The notes beneath the pieces are model-generated. The model did no database searches. It saw only the letters and a program-made list of their open reading frames with translations, and was not told the DNA's origin. Both the position numbers and the translations under genes were made by a program. From positions 1-45,176 of the forward strand of contig QNFP01000005.1 of the NCBI GenBank assembly GCA_003645535.1: a stretch of DNA of 45,176 nucleotides, written 5' to 3'. Origin of the DNA: Gammaproteobacteria bacterium. GTDB lineage: Bacteria; Pseudomonadota; Gammaproteobacteria; Pseudomonadales; Porticoccaceae. This document shows positions 27,529 to 36,215 of this stretch, in pieces (within the stretch, counting starts at the first letter, position 1; the number at the start of each line of letters is the position of its first letter).

Positions 27529-28281
27529 CTATACTGCGAAGCTGATCCTGATTAGCCACATCAAGGCTATGCCCATCAAAAATGCGAACAAATGAATAAT
27601 GGCGACATTTGTGTTTTGGTGCCTGTTTACTTCTGGAACCAGATCCGACGCGCCGATGTAAAGAAAATTTCCTGCAGCAAACGGCACAAGAAAACCTACG
27701 TTGACATGAAATGAGGCGAAATAGGCGGTAACGCCGCCCACCAAAAAAGTAAGCGCTGAAAGCACGTTAAAAAGTAATGCACGACGTTTACTCCATCCAC
27801 CGTGTATCAACACGCCGAAGTCACCTAGCTCCTGGGGGATTTCGTGAGCAGCTGCGGCTAACCATGCCATAATGCCGAGGCGTATATCAATTAAAAAAGT
27901 ACCAGCCACGGCCAGTCCGCCAATAAAGTTGTGTAAGCCATCGCCTATCAAAATCAAATAAGTAAGTGGTTTTTTGTGGCCGCTTTCCTGGTTGCTTTGG
28001 TTGTGGCAGTGGTGCCAATGCAAGAATTGTTCGAGAACGAAAAAAACCGTGAATCCCAGCAGTATCCATAGATAAAATTCGGTATTGTTGCCATAGCTGG
28101 CAATGCCGGCGGGAATCATATGCAGGAATGCACCACCGATCAGTGAACCAGCAGCAAATGCGACGAGAGGCAGAACAATCTTGTTGAGTGTTTCCTGCTT
28201 TAATACGAGCGTGACAGCACCCACAAGCGCGATACAGCTCATAGCCAGGCTACTAGAAATTATCCAGCCTAGAGTAGTCAT
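27529..28281 (-). CDS. ZIP-family metal transporter
   Basis: Inner-membrane importer of Zn2+ or other divalent metals. The 250-residue protein has about eight hydrophobic segments. The metal-binding helices are recognisable as GDGLHNFIGGLAVAGTF (TM4, HN motif) and AAHEIPQELGDFGVL (TM5, HEIPxE). A histidine-rich loop HWHHCHNQSNQESGHKK lies between TM3 and TM4. It resembles the ZIP-5/LIV-1-like bacterial branch. It diverges from ttcA. Dyads in the shared upstream region could be metal-responsive operators. Confidence 0.92.
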   Translation of the reverse strand: MTTLGWIISSSLAMSCIALVGAVTLVLKQETLNKIVLPLVAFAAGSLIGGAFLHMIPAGIASYGNNTEFYLWILLGFTVFFVLEQFLHWHHCHNQSNQESGHKKPLTYLILIGDGLHNFIGGLAVAGTFLIDIRLGIMAWLAAAAHEIPQELGDFGVLIHGGWSKRRALLFNVLSALTFLVGGVTAYFASFHVNVGFLVPFAAGNFLYIGASDLVPEVNRHQNTNVAIIHLFAFLMGIALMWLIRISFAV

Positions 28282-28383
28282 TTAATCCCTTTACTAAAAC
28301 GGCAGTGATGAAAGTGTAAACGTTTTTTATTCGTCGCACTGTTCTAGTCGGTGTCGCCCACCGAGTCCCCGGTGATCCGCGCA

Positions 28384-28456
28384 GTAACAAATCTATATGT
28401 TACATTATATAAAAATTATATCTAATTGAAATATATAATAATAATGTAATTATTAC
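28384..28456. promoter_or_regulatory. Two dyads between the ZIP gene and ttcA, possible metal-regulator sites
   Basis: GTAACA-N8-TGTTAC (28384-28403) is a perfect dyad, and GTAAT-T-ATTAC (28446-28456) a perfect odd-centred one, in very AT-rich DNA. The stretch TGTTACATTATATAA (28398-28412) resembles a Zur-type box (TGTTATAnTATAACA) loosely. A role in zinc control of the transporter is inference. Confidence 0.35.
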
Positions 28457-28479
28457 GATTCATTATCTGAGGCATTATC

Positions 28480-28509
28480 TTGGTTTTGTGGGGGCGAAGC
28501 CATTACAAT
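28480..28509 (+). promoter_or_regulatory. Candidate sigma70 promoter of ttcA
   Basis: TTGGTT (28480-28485) and TACAAT (28504-28509) are 18 bp apart. The predicted start is near 28516, 25 bp before the ttcA ATG. Confidence 0.45.
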
Positions 28510-28540
28510 AGTGCCTCACCAGCTAACCTGAAACTGATCC

Positions 28541-29386
28541 ATGTCCGCACCGTCTGCACGTAAGCATCAACTTGAACTAAATAAACTGAAAAAGCGGCTG
28601 CGCCGTCATGTTGGCAAAGCTATTGCTGACTACAATATGATTGAGCCAAACGACAAAGTGATGGTGTGTCTATCCGGCGGTAAAGATTCCTATGGCATGC
28701 TCGATATTTTGCTCAACCTGCAGCGAACAGCGCCAATCGATTTTGAACTTGTAGCCGTTAATCTCGATCAAAAGCAGCCAGGTTTTCCAGAACAGGTCTT
28801 GCCGGATTATCTGGCTGAACGAGGTGTACCATTTCATATTCTGGAAAGAGATACCTACAGCATTGTTACAGAACTGGTACCGGAAAATAAAACCTATTGT
28901 AGTTTATGTTCACGACTACGGCGCGGTTCATTATATGGATTCGCCGAGAAAATCGGCGCTACCAAAATCGCCCTCGGGCATCACCGGGATGACATAATAG
29001 AAACGCTGTTTTTAAACATGTTTTACGGCGGTAAGCTAAAAGCTATGCCACCAAAGTTGCTCAGCGATGACAAGCGCAATGTCATAATTCGTCCGCTCGC
29101 GTACTGCCAGGAGGGTGATCTCGCGCTACTCGCTGAACTTGAGAAATTCCCTATTATTCCCTGCGATTTATGTGGGTCGCAGAAAAATTTGCAACGGCAG
29201 GTCATCAAGGAAATGCTGCAAAGCTGGGAAAAACAAAATCCCGGTCGCCTTGAAACTATATTTACTGCGATTAAAAATATTTCTCCTTCGCAACTGGCTG
29301 ACAGCAGCTATTTCGATTTCGCTTCATTGCAGATCGATCGGCCTGCGGGCGATGTTATCAATGTTGTTGATCTGACCGCTGGTTAA
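28541..29386 (+). CDS. ttcA: tRNA 2-thiocytidine synthetase TtcA
   Basis: Fe-S dependent enzyme that thiolates C32 of certain tRNAs. The 281-residue protein has the PP-loop SGGKDS at 45-50, the CxxC pair C120/C123 (CSLC) and the C-terminal pair C208/C211 (CDLCGSQ), which hold the cluster. [19 protein letters not shown] and [10 protein letters not shown] are family signatures. The N-terminal [13 protein letters not shown] is basic, fit for tRNA. It is convergent with batD, whose stop lies only 16 bp away, with no terminator visible between them. Confidence 0.96.
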   Translation: MSAPSARKHQLELNKLKKRLRRHVGKAIADYNMIEPNDKVMVCLSGGKDSYGMLDILLNLQRTAPIDFELVAVNLDQKQPGFPEQVLPDYLAERGVPFHILERDTYSIVTELVPENKTYCSLCSRLRRGSLYGFAEKIGATKIALGHHRDDIIETLFLNMFYGGKLKAMPPKLLSDDKRNVIIRPLAYCQEGDLALLAELEKFPIIPCDLCGSQKNLQRQVIKEMLQSWEKQNPGRLETIFTAIKNISPSQLADSSYFDFASLQIDRPAGDVINVVDLTAG

Positions 29387-29402
29387 CAGTAACCCTGTTT
29401 AA

Positions 29403-30782
29403 TTAGTTTAATTTTAATTCAGCTCTCAAATGGGTTAATACAGGCAATTTATCCATTCTTTTTAGTTCATTGATGAATTGAGTTGAAAACAGTTTTAGAT
29501 CAACACAATCGCTTTGCTCAGGTTTATAGATTGAGCGCATAATTTTCCCGAATGCCAGACTTAGATCGGCTCGGTTAATCTCGGTCAACTGTTCTCTAAT
29601 AGAGCCTTTAAAACCCTCGCCGCCATAATTATCCAGCCATAGATACAATATGCCGATAGCAGTTTCAAAATCGTTCTGGCCGACAGCCTTGTTCAATCTT
29701 TTACGTAAAGTTGCATCAGAAGGTTGCGAGGGTTGCGACGCTTCGGCGTTTGCTGACCCCTTCCTAAATTTATGTGCGACCCGCCACGCTATTCCCGCTA
29801 TTCCCGCTATTAGTAAAGCCATGGCTGTGTATTTCAACAGGGGAATTAGTTCACCGAGCATGCTTTGATCTGTAAGCAGTGGTGTTGGTGTGTTGCTGTT
29901 ATCTATTGTTGTGATTCCACCGATATTGAATGCATATGCTTTAAGTTCTATTGTCTCCATTAATTGAGATTGGAGGTTCCACCAGTAATATATTTGTGCT
30001 GGAAATTGATATTCACCCTGCCTTTCAAATACATAGGTTATTTCCTGACTTCGTTCAGCCAGGTATTCGCCGCGATTTACTTTGTCCTCAAGCCGAGGTG
30101 GCCTCGGGTAGGTGGCTATACCTGCTGTGGTGTCTACATTGACCCCGGGAAGCATCATGGCTGGCAGGTTGTCGGCTGACATCGAAATCGTCCTGGTGAC
30201 GGTGTCTCCAGGTTTGAGTCCATCGAGAGATTTATTAAAGCTATCATCAACATGAAATCGACTGGTAGCAATCCAGTCTGATTTATCCAGCATTTGCTCA
30301 GGTATTGTTGCGGAAAAACTAAACAGCTCAGTGTCAATGCCTCCGATAATTGGCTGGTTATTTTCGTCTGCTACTGACAGCTTTAACGAGATAGCCGGTA
30401 TCTCAAAAATGCCACTACGCTGTGGATAGATAACGAGCGTCCATAGTTGGACTGTCCAGTTTTTATTATCTTCAAAGCGAGTGGAATTAACGGCAAACGT
30501 TTCACGTTGCAAGACGATGGCATCTTCGATCTCAACCGGAGCAATGCGGGTGCCACCACGAAACCAGCTATCTGTGGCTATTTCTATCTGTAAATCAATT
30601 TGTTGCCCGGCGATAATGTTTTCCTGTGGTTTGATCCAGATTTTGATTCTGAGTTTGTCTGCTTGCTGGAGTTCGACCAGTGTTAGCGCTATTTCCTCTG
30701 CGGATGCCGTGGCCATAAAGCTTATGATGGCCAATAAAGCGGAACATATTAAACGGCTCAGCTCTTTAAAATTCATTGTCAT
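29403..30782 (-). CDS. batD: BatD-like protein (oxygen tolerance, DUF domain)
   Basis: Last gene of the Bat operon. The 459-residue protein has a signal peptide ending near ATASAEE, a long beta-rich periplasmic part including IKPQENIIAGQQIDLQIEI and a repeat of similar modules (about 35-310), one C-terminal membrane helix (about residues 325-345) and a cytosolic tail. It matches the BatD architecture. Its job is unknown; Bat proteins were named for aerotolerance in Bacteroides and are thought to act with MoxR ATPases in envelope protein maturation. The start overlaps the end of the batB/C gene by 17 bp. Confidence 0.85.
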   Translation of the reverse strand: MTMNFKELSRLICSALLAIISFMATASAEEIALTLVELQQADKLRIKIWIKPQENIIAGQQIDLQIEIATDSWFRGGTRIAPVEIEDAIVLQRETFAVNSTRFEDNKNWTVQLWTLVIYPQRSGIFEIPAISLKLSVADENNQPIIGGIDTELFSFSATIPEQMLDKSDWIATSRFHVDDSFNKSLDGLKPGDTVTRTISMSADNLPAMMLPGVNVDTTAGIATYPRPPRLEDKVNRGEYLAERSQEITYVFERQGEYQFPAQIYYWWNLQSQLMETIELKAYAFNIGGITTIDNSNTPTPLLTDQSMLGELIPLLKYTAMALLIAGIAGIAWRVAHKFRKGSANAEASQPSQPSDATLRKRLNKAVGQNDFETAIGILYLWLDNYGGEGFKGSIREQLTEINRADLSLAFGKIMRSIYKPEQSDCVDLKLFSTQFINELKRMDKLPVLTHLRAELKLN

Positions 30783-32466
30783 TCTTCTGATTTTGCAACT
30801 GCATGTAGAATTTTATCTTAAGAAAACGTGATGGATCTTTCTGTACCTGCCGCATCCAGAGTTCGTTAATCTGCTCATCCAGCAAGACTTCTTCTGCACT
30901 TAGCTGTTTGACCTCCTGTTGAATAAAGTCTTTGCGCTCAGCACCATCGGCAGTTTGTGGTTCATCTTCGCTCAACTCTTTGGAGGAATCGCTAGCTTCT
31001 GATTTTTGGCTGGCACTCAGTAGGTTGATTTCATCAATAATGCTCTGGATCTTATCGCGATTTTTTAATGCACTGCTGTGGTAGGGGTCGAGTTTGAGAA
31101 CCTGGTTGTAACTTTTCACCGCCAGCAAATAATTGCGGCTATGGGCCCAGGCATTACCGAGATTAAAGTATCCCTCGGCAGTTTCGATACGTGAAAACAT
31201 TTCTGCAGCGGCTTTAAAGTTTTCTGCGCGGTAATAGGCAACGCCTCGCCAGGCGATATTTTGGTAATGTGTGGCGGCCTTTTTATAGTCGCCTTTTACC
31301 ATGTAATATTTGCCCTGCTGATCAGGTGTTAACCAAAGGTTCATAAAGTGGGCACCCAGATTCCAGCTGTCAGTCGTAACGTCGTTTGCCACTGCCACTG
31401 CCGGTGGTGGGGCTGCCAGGCTTAAAGATGTAATGAACAGCACAATACTCCAGCGCAGGGTCCAGCCTTTACGAAACCAGAGCAGCATCATTAAGGCGAT
31501 GGGATATATTAAATAGTAGCCAGCATCGACCCAGGGTCGGCTGTCGTCATCGACAATAACCAACGAATTATTTATTCGACGATTTAACTTTTTTACATCT
31601 TCTTTATCCAGGCTCAGGCTTTGATAATAGCCTCCAGCCTCGCGTGCTAATGATTTTAACGCTGAACTCTCCAGTGGAATTAAGGTGTTGTCAGCTTCAG
31701 TTATCGCTTCATTCTCGGCCCCTGATTCGCTGCCAATTCCAAAGATTAACAGTTGATGGTAATTAGCAGAAAAAAAACTGCTGAAATCATCAAAGGATCT
31801 GGGGCTTAGACCGTCGCCGATCATCAGTACAGTTCCGGGTACTGGTGAATCGGCAAGCATTTGCCTGGCGATGGGTAGGGCTTTTTCCGGAAACTTGCCC
31901 TTGCGTGGCATCATGTCGGTAACGATGGCATGGAGAAAATTGTTGAGCACATCGGGATCATTGGTCAATGGAATGACACTGTGGGCCGTGCCTGAATAAA
32001 CGATTAAACCAACACGGCCGCCAGCCCGGAGACTGATCAGATCCTGGACTTTCTGTTTTGCTCGCTCAAGCCGTGACGGCTGAATATCTGTCTGTTCCAT
32101 TGACGACGACACGTCCAGTATGATGATCAATGGGGCTATATCTTCAGTAAAGGGTGTCGGTTGTTGCTTCCAGCTCGGGCCCACCAAAGCCAGGATGCTC
32201 AGCATTAAGACGATCAGGCTGGCGCTGACTGGATTAAACCACCTGGCTCGTCCAGAACGCACCAGCATTGCCGCTAACAGGTGAGGCGCGATGTCTTTAT
32301 TCCATTTGCCCATCGGATTGCGCGCCGACCACAAATACCACAGTGTCCAGAGCAGGGGGATGAGTGCAAGAAACCACCAGGGCCGTAAAAAATGAAAGTG
32401 GACAAATCGTCCGAGGTAAGAGGGTAAGTAGCTGGATAAGCCAGATAAAAAGTCAGACATGTGCAT
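30766..32466 (-). CDS. batB: BatB/BatC fusion: von Willebrand factor A domain plus TPR
   Basis: The 566-residue protein has two N-terminal membrane helices, a vWA domain (about residues 90-290) with the metal site DVSSSMEQTD, a further helix pair near 320-350, and then TPR-like repeats (about 385-475), including YFNLGNAWAHSRNYLLAVKSYNQVLKLDP. A charged tail follows. BatB and BatC are separate in some bacteria and joined here. The vWA domain should face the periplasm and bind partners through Mg. It overlaps batA by 14 bp at its start and batD at its end. Confidence 0.88.
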   Translation of the reverse strand: MHMSDFLSGLSSYLPSYLGRFVHFHFLRPWWFLALIPLLWTLWYLWSARNPMGKWNKDIAPHLLAAMLVRSGRARWFNPVSASLIVLMLSILALVGPSWKQQPTPFTEDIAPLIIILDVSSSMEQTDIQPSRLERAKQKVQDLISLRAGGRVGLIVYSGTAHSVIPLTNDPDVLNNFLHAIVTDMMPRKGKFPEKALPIARQMLADSPVPGTVLMIGDGLSPRSFDDFSSFFSANYHQLLIFGIGSESGAENEAITEADNTLIPLESSALKSLAREAGGYYQSLSLDKEDVKKLNRRINNSLVIVDDDSRPWVDAGYYLIYPIALMMLLWFRKGWTLRWSIVLFITSLSLAAPPPAVAVANDVTTDSWNLGAHFMNLWLTPDQQGKYYMVKGDYKKAATHYQNIAWRGVAYYRAENFKAAAEMFSRIETAEGYFNLGNAWAHSRNYLLAVKSYNQVLKLDPYHSSALKNRDKIQSIIDEINLLSASQKSEASDSSKELSEDEPQTADGAERKDFIQQEVKQLSAEEVLLDEQINELWMRQVQKDPSRFLKIKFYMQLQNQKNDNEF

Positions 32467-33448
32467 CCCGTCGCTTGCGAAACTGAGCTAGCAATGTCAT
32501 CAATGGAAAAAACAGGATATAGCCGCTAATAACGATAACCAGAGGATAATGGTGCAGGCTAAAGCGTGGCCGATAGCTTAATGTCTCGTAGGTTTCCGGC
32601 TCGAGAGCAGCAATATCCTTATAAATTTGTTGCAGTTGTGTTCTGTCCAGTGCGTGGTATGAAGCGCCCCCAGTAGCTTCGGCAACGGCCTCTATTACAT
32701 CCAGATCCAGAGCCTCTTCACCTGCGGATTCAGGGTCGCCAATGGCGATGGTATAGATGGTCACCTGCTTATGGCTGGCAACTTTAGCTGCCTCGACCGG
32801 GGGCATTTTACTGCCAGTGTCGTTGCCGTCGGTGAGGACAATCAGGACACGATTTTCAGTTTCACTGGTTTCGAATAATTTAATGGCCAGGCCAATGGCA
32901 TCACCGAACATAGTGCTTTGACCAGCCATGGCAATTTCTGTTTCTTCGAGGAGGGCGAGCCAGGTTTTATGATCATCGGTAAATGGCGCTTGCAGGTAGG
33001 GTGAATCACCAAACACGATTAAACCCAGGCGGTCATGCTCTCGTTGCTCTGCAAATTCACCAAGCACTTGTTTAACAGCTTCGAGACGAGATATTCCTTT
33101 GCCATCGGCGGTGGCAAAATCAGTGATTTCCATGGATCCGGAGAGATCCACCGCTATCATTAAATCCCGTGCCGACTGGGTATGTTCAATCGCTTCGCCC
33201 ACCCACAGAGGTTTGGCTAAAGCACAGACCAGTAACAGCCACGATGTTGGCACCCAGAATTTTTGAAAGAGTACCCTACGCAAGATCACAGCACCTTTTT
33301 GGGGTGTTTTGCCTGTCAGTGTTACCAGGCGTTGAAAAAATGGTACGCGGATTGAATCCTGGCTTTCCTGATAGGCAGGCGAGAAGTAATAAACCAGCAC
33401 TGGCAAAGGTAAAACCACAAATATCCAGGGGTTTGCAAACTCAAACAT
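32453..33448 (-). CDS. batA: BatA: von Willebrand factor A membrane protein
   Basis: The 331-residue protein has two N-terminal helices (FANPWIFVVLPLPVLVYYF; then WLLLVCALAKPLW), a vWA domain with the metal motif DLSGSMEITD and DGNDTGSKMPP, and a C-terminal helix (HYPLVIVISGYILFFPLMTLLA). I use ATG 33448: the frame opens further upstream to 33472, but the ATG overlaps the DUF4381 stop by 8 bp in the tight pattern of this operon. It probably pairs with BatB; the substrate is unknown. Confidence 0.9.
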   Translation of the reverse strand: MFEFANPWIFVVLPLPVLVYYFSPAYQESQDSIRVPFFQRLVTLTGKTPQKGAVILRRVLFQKFWVPTSWLLLVCALAKPLWVGEAIEHTQSARDLMIAVDLSGSMEITDFATADGKGISRLEAVKQVLGEFAEQREHDRLGLIVFGDSPYLQAPFTDDHKTWLALLEETEIAMAGQSTMFGDAIGLAIKLFETSETENRVLIVLTDGNDTGSKMPPVEAAKVASHKQVTIYTIAIGDPESAGEEALDLDVIEAVAEATGGASYHALDRTQLQQIYKDIAALEPETYETLSYRPRFSLHHYPLVIVISGYILFFPLMTLLAQFRKRRDAHV

Positions 33449-34133
33449 CAGTGGCTTCGCTGTGTAGGGCAATCCATCGCCGAGTCATATTGATCAGTTC
33501 GTTACTTTCCTGATCATTCAATTGCCATTGTTCACGGGGTAAGTAGGCAAGCGCCAATAATTTCTCACCGATACCCTTAGAAAAGGCCGGCCCGGAGTAA
33601 TGTGCATCTAAAAATGCCAGCCAGGGTTTACCACTCAAGCTGGCCACTTCCTGTCGTGGATAGGCTTGCAGGGCAGTGACTTTAATAAAGTGGGGCAGCA
33701 CAGCAACAACATCCTGTAATTGTTTGCCGGCCTGTTTTTGTACCTGGTTCAGTTGCCGGAGTGCCTCACGACGGTAGCGGTTGCGCCACCAGCGTTTTGC
33801 CTTTTGAATGGCCCGAATGATCACCACTACGCCAACAAGCACCCCCAGCGCCTGCCACCCTGGAGCCGTTGGCCAGTAGGAGATGGCATCCGGCAGAATA
33901 ATTTCATCTATGCCATGAATAAGGTAATTGCCAAAGCTTGATGTGTTTTCAATAGAACTCGAAGTGTTGTTGATGGAACCCGGTGTGTTTTCTAAAAAGC
34001 CGTTCGTTTTTTTTATAGCGCTTGCTGCATCTTCTATGGCACCCGTTGCGTGTTCTATAGCGCCAGCTGCGTCTTCAGTAAAGCCTGCTGCATCGCTAGC
34101 GCTTACAGGATCAAACGTATTTGTGGTGCTCAT
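33441..34133 (-). CDS. DUF4381 protein with N-terminal heptad-repeat extension
   Basis: The conserved DUF4381 part begins around residue 74 with GIDEIILPDAISYWPTAPGW, followed by one membrane helix (about 92-109), a basic stretch RWWRNRYRREALRQL and a cytosolic domain. DUF4381 proteins occur in Bat/MoxR operons; function unknown. The unusual part is residues 15-70: eight seven-residue repeats of the kind AAGAIED, ATGAIED, AASAIKK, TPGSINN, TSSSIEN, coded by 21-bp tandem DNA repeats. Typical members start almost directly at the LPDxIS motif. The start ATG overlaps the DUF58 stop as TGATG, so the extension is translated if this start is right. Confidence 0.85.
   Translation of the reverse strand: MSTTNTFDPVSASDAAGFTEDAAGAIEHATGAIEDAASAIKKTNGFLENTPGSINNTSSSIENTSSFGNYLIHGIDEIILPDAISYWPTAPGWQALGVLVGVVVIIRAIQKAKRWWRNRYRREALRQLNQVQKQAGKQLQDVVAVLPHFIKVTALQAYPRQEVASLSGKPWLAFLDAHYSGPAFSKGIGEKLLALAYLPREQWQLNDQESNELINMTRRWIALHSEATDV
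33924..34091. repeat. 21-bp degenerate tandem repeats coding heptads
   Basis: DNA for residues 15-70 of the DUF4381 protein. Eight 21-bp units encode [A/T]-x-[G/S]-[A/S]-I-[E/N]-[D/N]. The first units are Ala-rich, the later ones Asn/Ser/Thr-rich. Confidence 0.8.
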
Positions 34134-35074
34134 CAGTGCGGCCCACTGGCTCGTTCGCCCATGGCCTGTTTCACCTGGTAGAGAACGCTGTCGGTAGTGT
34201 TCATCGGAATGACTGGGATGCCGTGTTTATTTAATTCTGCCTGAAGATGTTCAACGCCACTTTCAAAGTGTTCCGTGAATTGGGCTGCCAAACCGGCCTT
34301 GCCAGCATCAACCTGAATTTGCATTTCCCCGTCGCTCATCACCAGCTGGCTATTGCTGGGTAAATTTTTCTCCAGTTCATCAAATACCAGCGATGCGATG
34401 ACATCATTATGGCGTCGCAGCCTTTTGATACGTTTGACGGTTTCGGCGTTCCAGCCACTCATATCACTGATAATGACGATTAAACAGTCATGTTCGCTCA
34501 CTTGCTCGGCTTTTTTGAGCGTGATATTTAGCTGTGCGTTATTTGGCACGCTGGCATATTGCGCATTTAAGGCATGATTAAGCACCAGAACGTTGTGAAA
34601 TATTTGCATGACCGTTTTACGGCTACGCTGCGGTCGGGTTTCAACAATCTCAGTATCATTGAATACCAGAGCACCAACACGATCCCCGCCTGACAAGGCT
34701 CGCCAGGCTGATAATGCAGTCAATTCTGCGGCAATAACCGATTTCATTTTAAGCTGGCTACCGAAAAACATACTGATACGTTGATCGACCAATAATAAAA
34801 CCGGCCGTTCTTTTTCTTCGGTATAAACACGCACATGGGGCTTGCCGGTACGATTGGTGACTTTCCAGTCCATGGTGCGAATATCGTCGCCGGTGTGGTA
34901 ATGACGCAGTTCTTCAAAATTTAGCCCGCGACCTCGCAAGCGCGATGAATGACGGCCAGCCAGGATACTGTGAACAGGTTGTTTGGGCAGGAAGCTGAAG
35001 CCGGACGCCTGATGCTGTAGTGCGACCAGGTCTTTCAGGTTAGCGTATACGTTGCTGTTATCCATGGTTGTCAT
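34133..35074 (-). CDS. DUF58-domain protein of the MoxR/Bat operon
   Basis: The 313-residue protein shows the DUF58 core GRHSSRLRGRGLNFEELRHYHTGDDIRTMDWKVTNRTGKPHVRVYTEE, which is the family hallmark, and a vWA-like fold after it (LLLVDQRISMFFGS). DUF58 proteins follow moxR in most genomes and are thought to work with the ATPase, by an unknown mechanism. It has no membrane helix, so it should be cytosolic. Its stop overlaps the next start (TGATG). The gene lies 34 bp after moxR. Confidence 0.93.
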   Translation of the reverse strand: MTTMDNSNVYANLKDLVALQHQASGFSFLPKQPVHSILAGRHSSRLRGRGLNFEELRHYHTGDDIRTMDWKVTNRTGKPHVRVYTEEKERPVLLLVDQRISMFFGSQLKMKSVIAAELTALSAWRALSGGDRVGALVFNDTEIVETRPQRSRKTVMQIFHNVLVLNHALNAQYASVPNNAQLNITLKKAEQVSEHDCLIVIISDMSGWNAETVKRIKRLRRHNDVIASLVFDELEKNLPSNSQLVMSDGEMQIQVDAGKAGLAAQFTEHFESGVEHLQAELNKHGIPVIPMNTTDSVLYQVKQAMGERASGPH

Positions 35075-35108
35075 TAATCGCTGTTATCTATAGTCGCCAC
35101 TTATGCGA

Positions 35109-36077
35109 TTAAACGACCGCCACCTGTTTAACAATTTCAGCAACTACCTGATCTGTACTGATACCATCAGCCACGGCCTCATAACTCAAAATTAGGCGAT
35201 GACGTAGAACACTATGAACAATACTGCGGACATCATCCGGGTCAACAAAGTCCTTGTCCTGCATCCAGGCATGGGCGCGACTGCATTTATCGAGGGCAAT
35301 GGATGCCCGAGGGCTGGAGCCAACTTCGATCCAGTTTTTTAATTCTCCCTGATAACGAGTGAGATCGCGTGTTGCCATGACTAGCGCGACGATATAGTGC
35401 TCTATGTTTTCCGAAACATGCACCTGTTGGATTTCTTTACGAGCAGTAAAGATGCTTTCCTGGGAAATTTTTACCGCTTCATTGTCTGACTGCGGTTGCT
35501 CTTCGCCACGGACTAAACGAATGATGCCAACTTCTGTTTTTTCATCGGGGTAATCAATGTTGATTTTCATCAGAAAGCGATCCATCTGAGCTTCTGGCAG
35601 GGGATAAGTGCCTTCCTGTTCGATGGGATTTTGGGTGGCTAACACCATGAACAGCTCGGGTAATTTATGGGTTTCGCCAGCAACCGTCACCTGCCGTTCT
35701 TCCATGGCTTCCAGCAAGGCACCCTGTACTTTTGCTGGTGCCCGGTTGATTTCATCGGCAAGCACGAGATTGTTAAAAACCGGCCCGGGCTGAAACGTCA
35801 GCACTTGCTTACCGTTAGTTTCCTGGAAAATCTCAGTGCCGGTAACATCGGATGGCAGCAGGTCGGCGGTGAACTGGATGCGCCCAAGGTCGGCAGCCAG
35901 AACCTGTGCCATGGTTTTAATGGATCGGGTTTTTGCCGTGCCTGGCAAACCTTCCAGCAACACATTGCCATTAGCGAGCAGGGCAATGATTAAATTATCT
36001 ACGACATGCTCCTGTCCGAGTACCGACAGCTGCATTTGCTGTTTGAGTTGATTAATTGCTGCCAGCGTTTCCGTCAT
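35109..36077 (-). CDS. moxR: MoxR-family AAA+ ATPase
   Basis: AAA+ chaperone-like ATPase that heads the Bat operon. The 322-residue protein has Walker A GLPGTAKT, Walker B in LVLADEINRAPAKVQGALLEAMEE, sensor 1 VLATQNPIEQEGTYPLPEAQMDRF, and the arginine-rich SPRASIALDKCSRAHAW. Length is normal. It is likely to couple ATP hydrolysis to remodelling of the vWA partners encoded after it. The first gene of the operon; a 138-bp gap separates it from the sulfatase gene on the same strand. Confidence 0.96.
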   Translation of the reverse strand: MTETLAAINQLKQQMQLSVLGQEHVVDNLIIALLANGNVLLEGLPGTAKTRSIKTMAQVLAADLGRIQFTADLLPSDVTGTEIFQETNGKQVLTFQPGPVFNNLVLADEINRAPAKVQGALLEAMEERQVTVAGETHKLPELFMVLATQNPIEQEGTYPLPEAQMDRFLMKINIDYPDEKTEVGIIRLVRGEEQPQSDNEAVKISQESIFTARKEIQQVHVSENIEHYIVALVMATRDLTRYQGELKNWIEVGSSPRASIALDKCSRAHAWMQDKDFVDPDDVRSIVHSVLRHRLILSYEAVADGISTDQVVAEIVKQVAVV

Positions 36078-36215
36078 CGGCGAAACCTGTCTATTTTAAA
36101 GGCTGATGTGATGGTAGGCGGTACTTATTGTTTATCGTAATGGAGCGCCGGCCGAAAGGCAGCCGGTGTTCCAGAAGATTAGAATAGCTGATATATCTCA
36201 GGGTGCAAATATATC

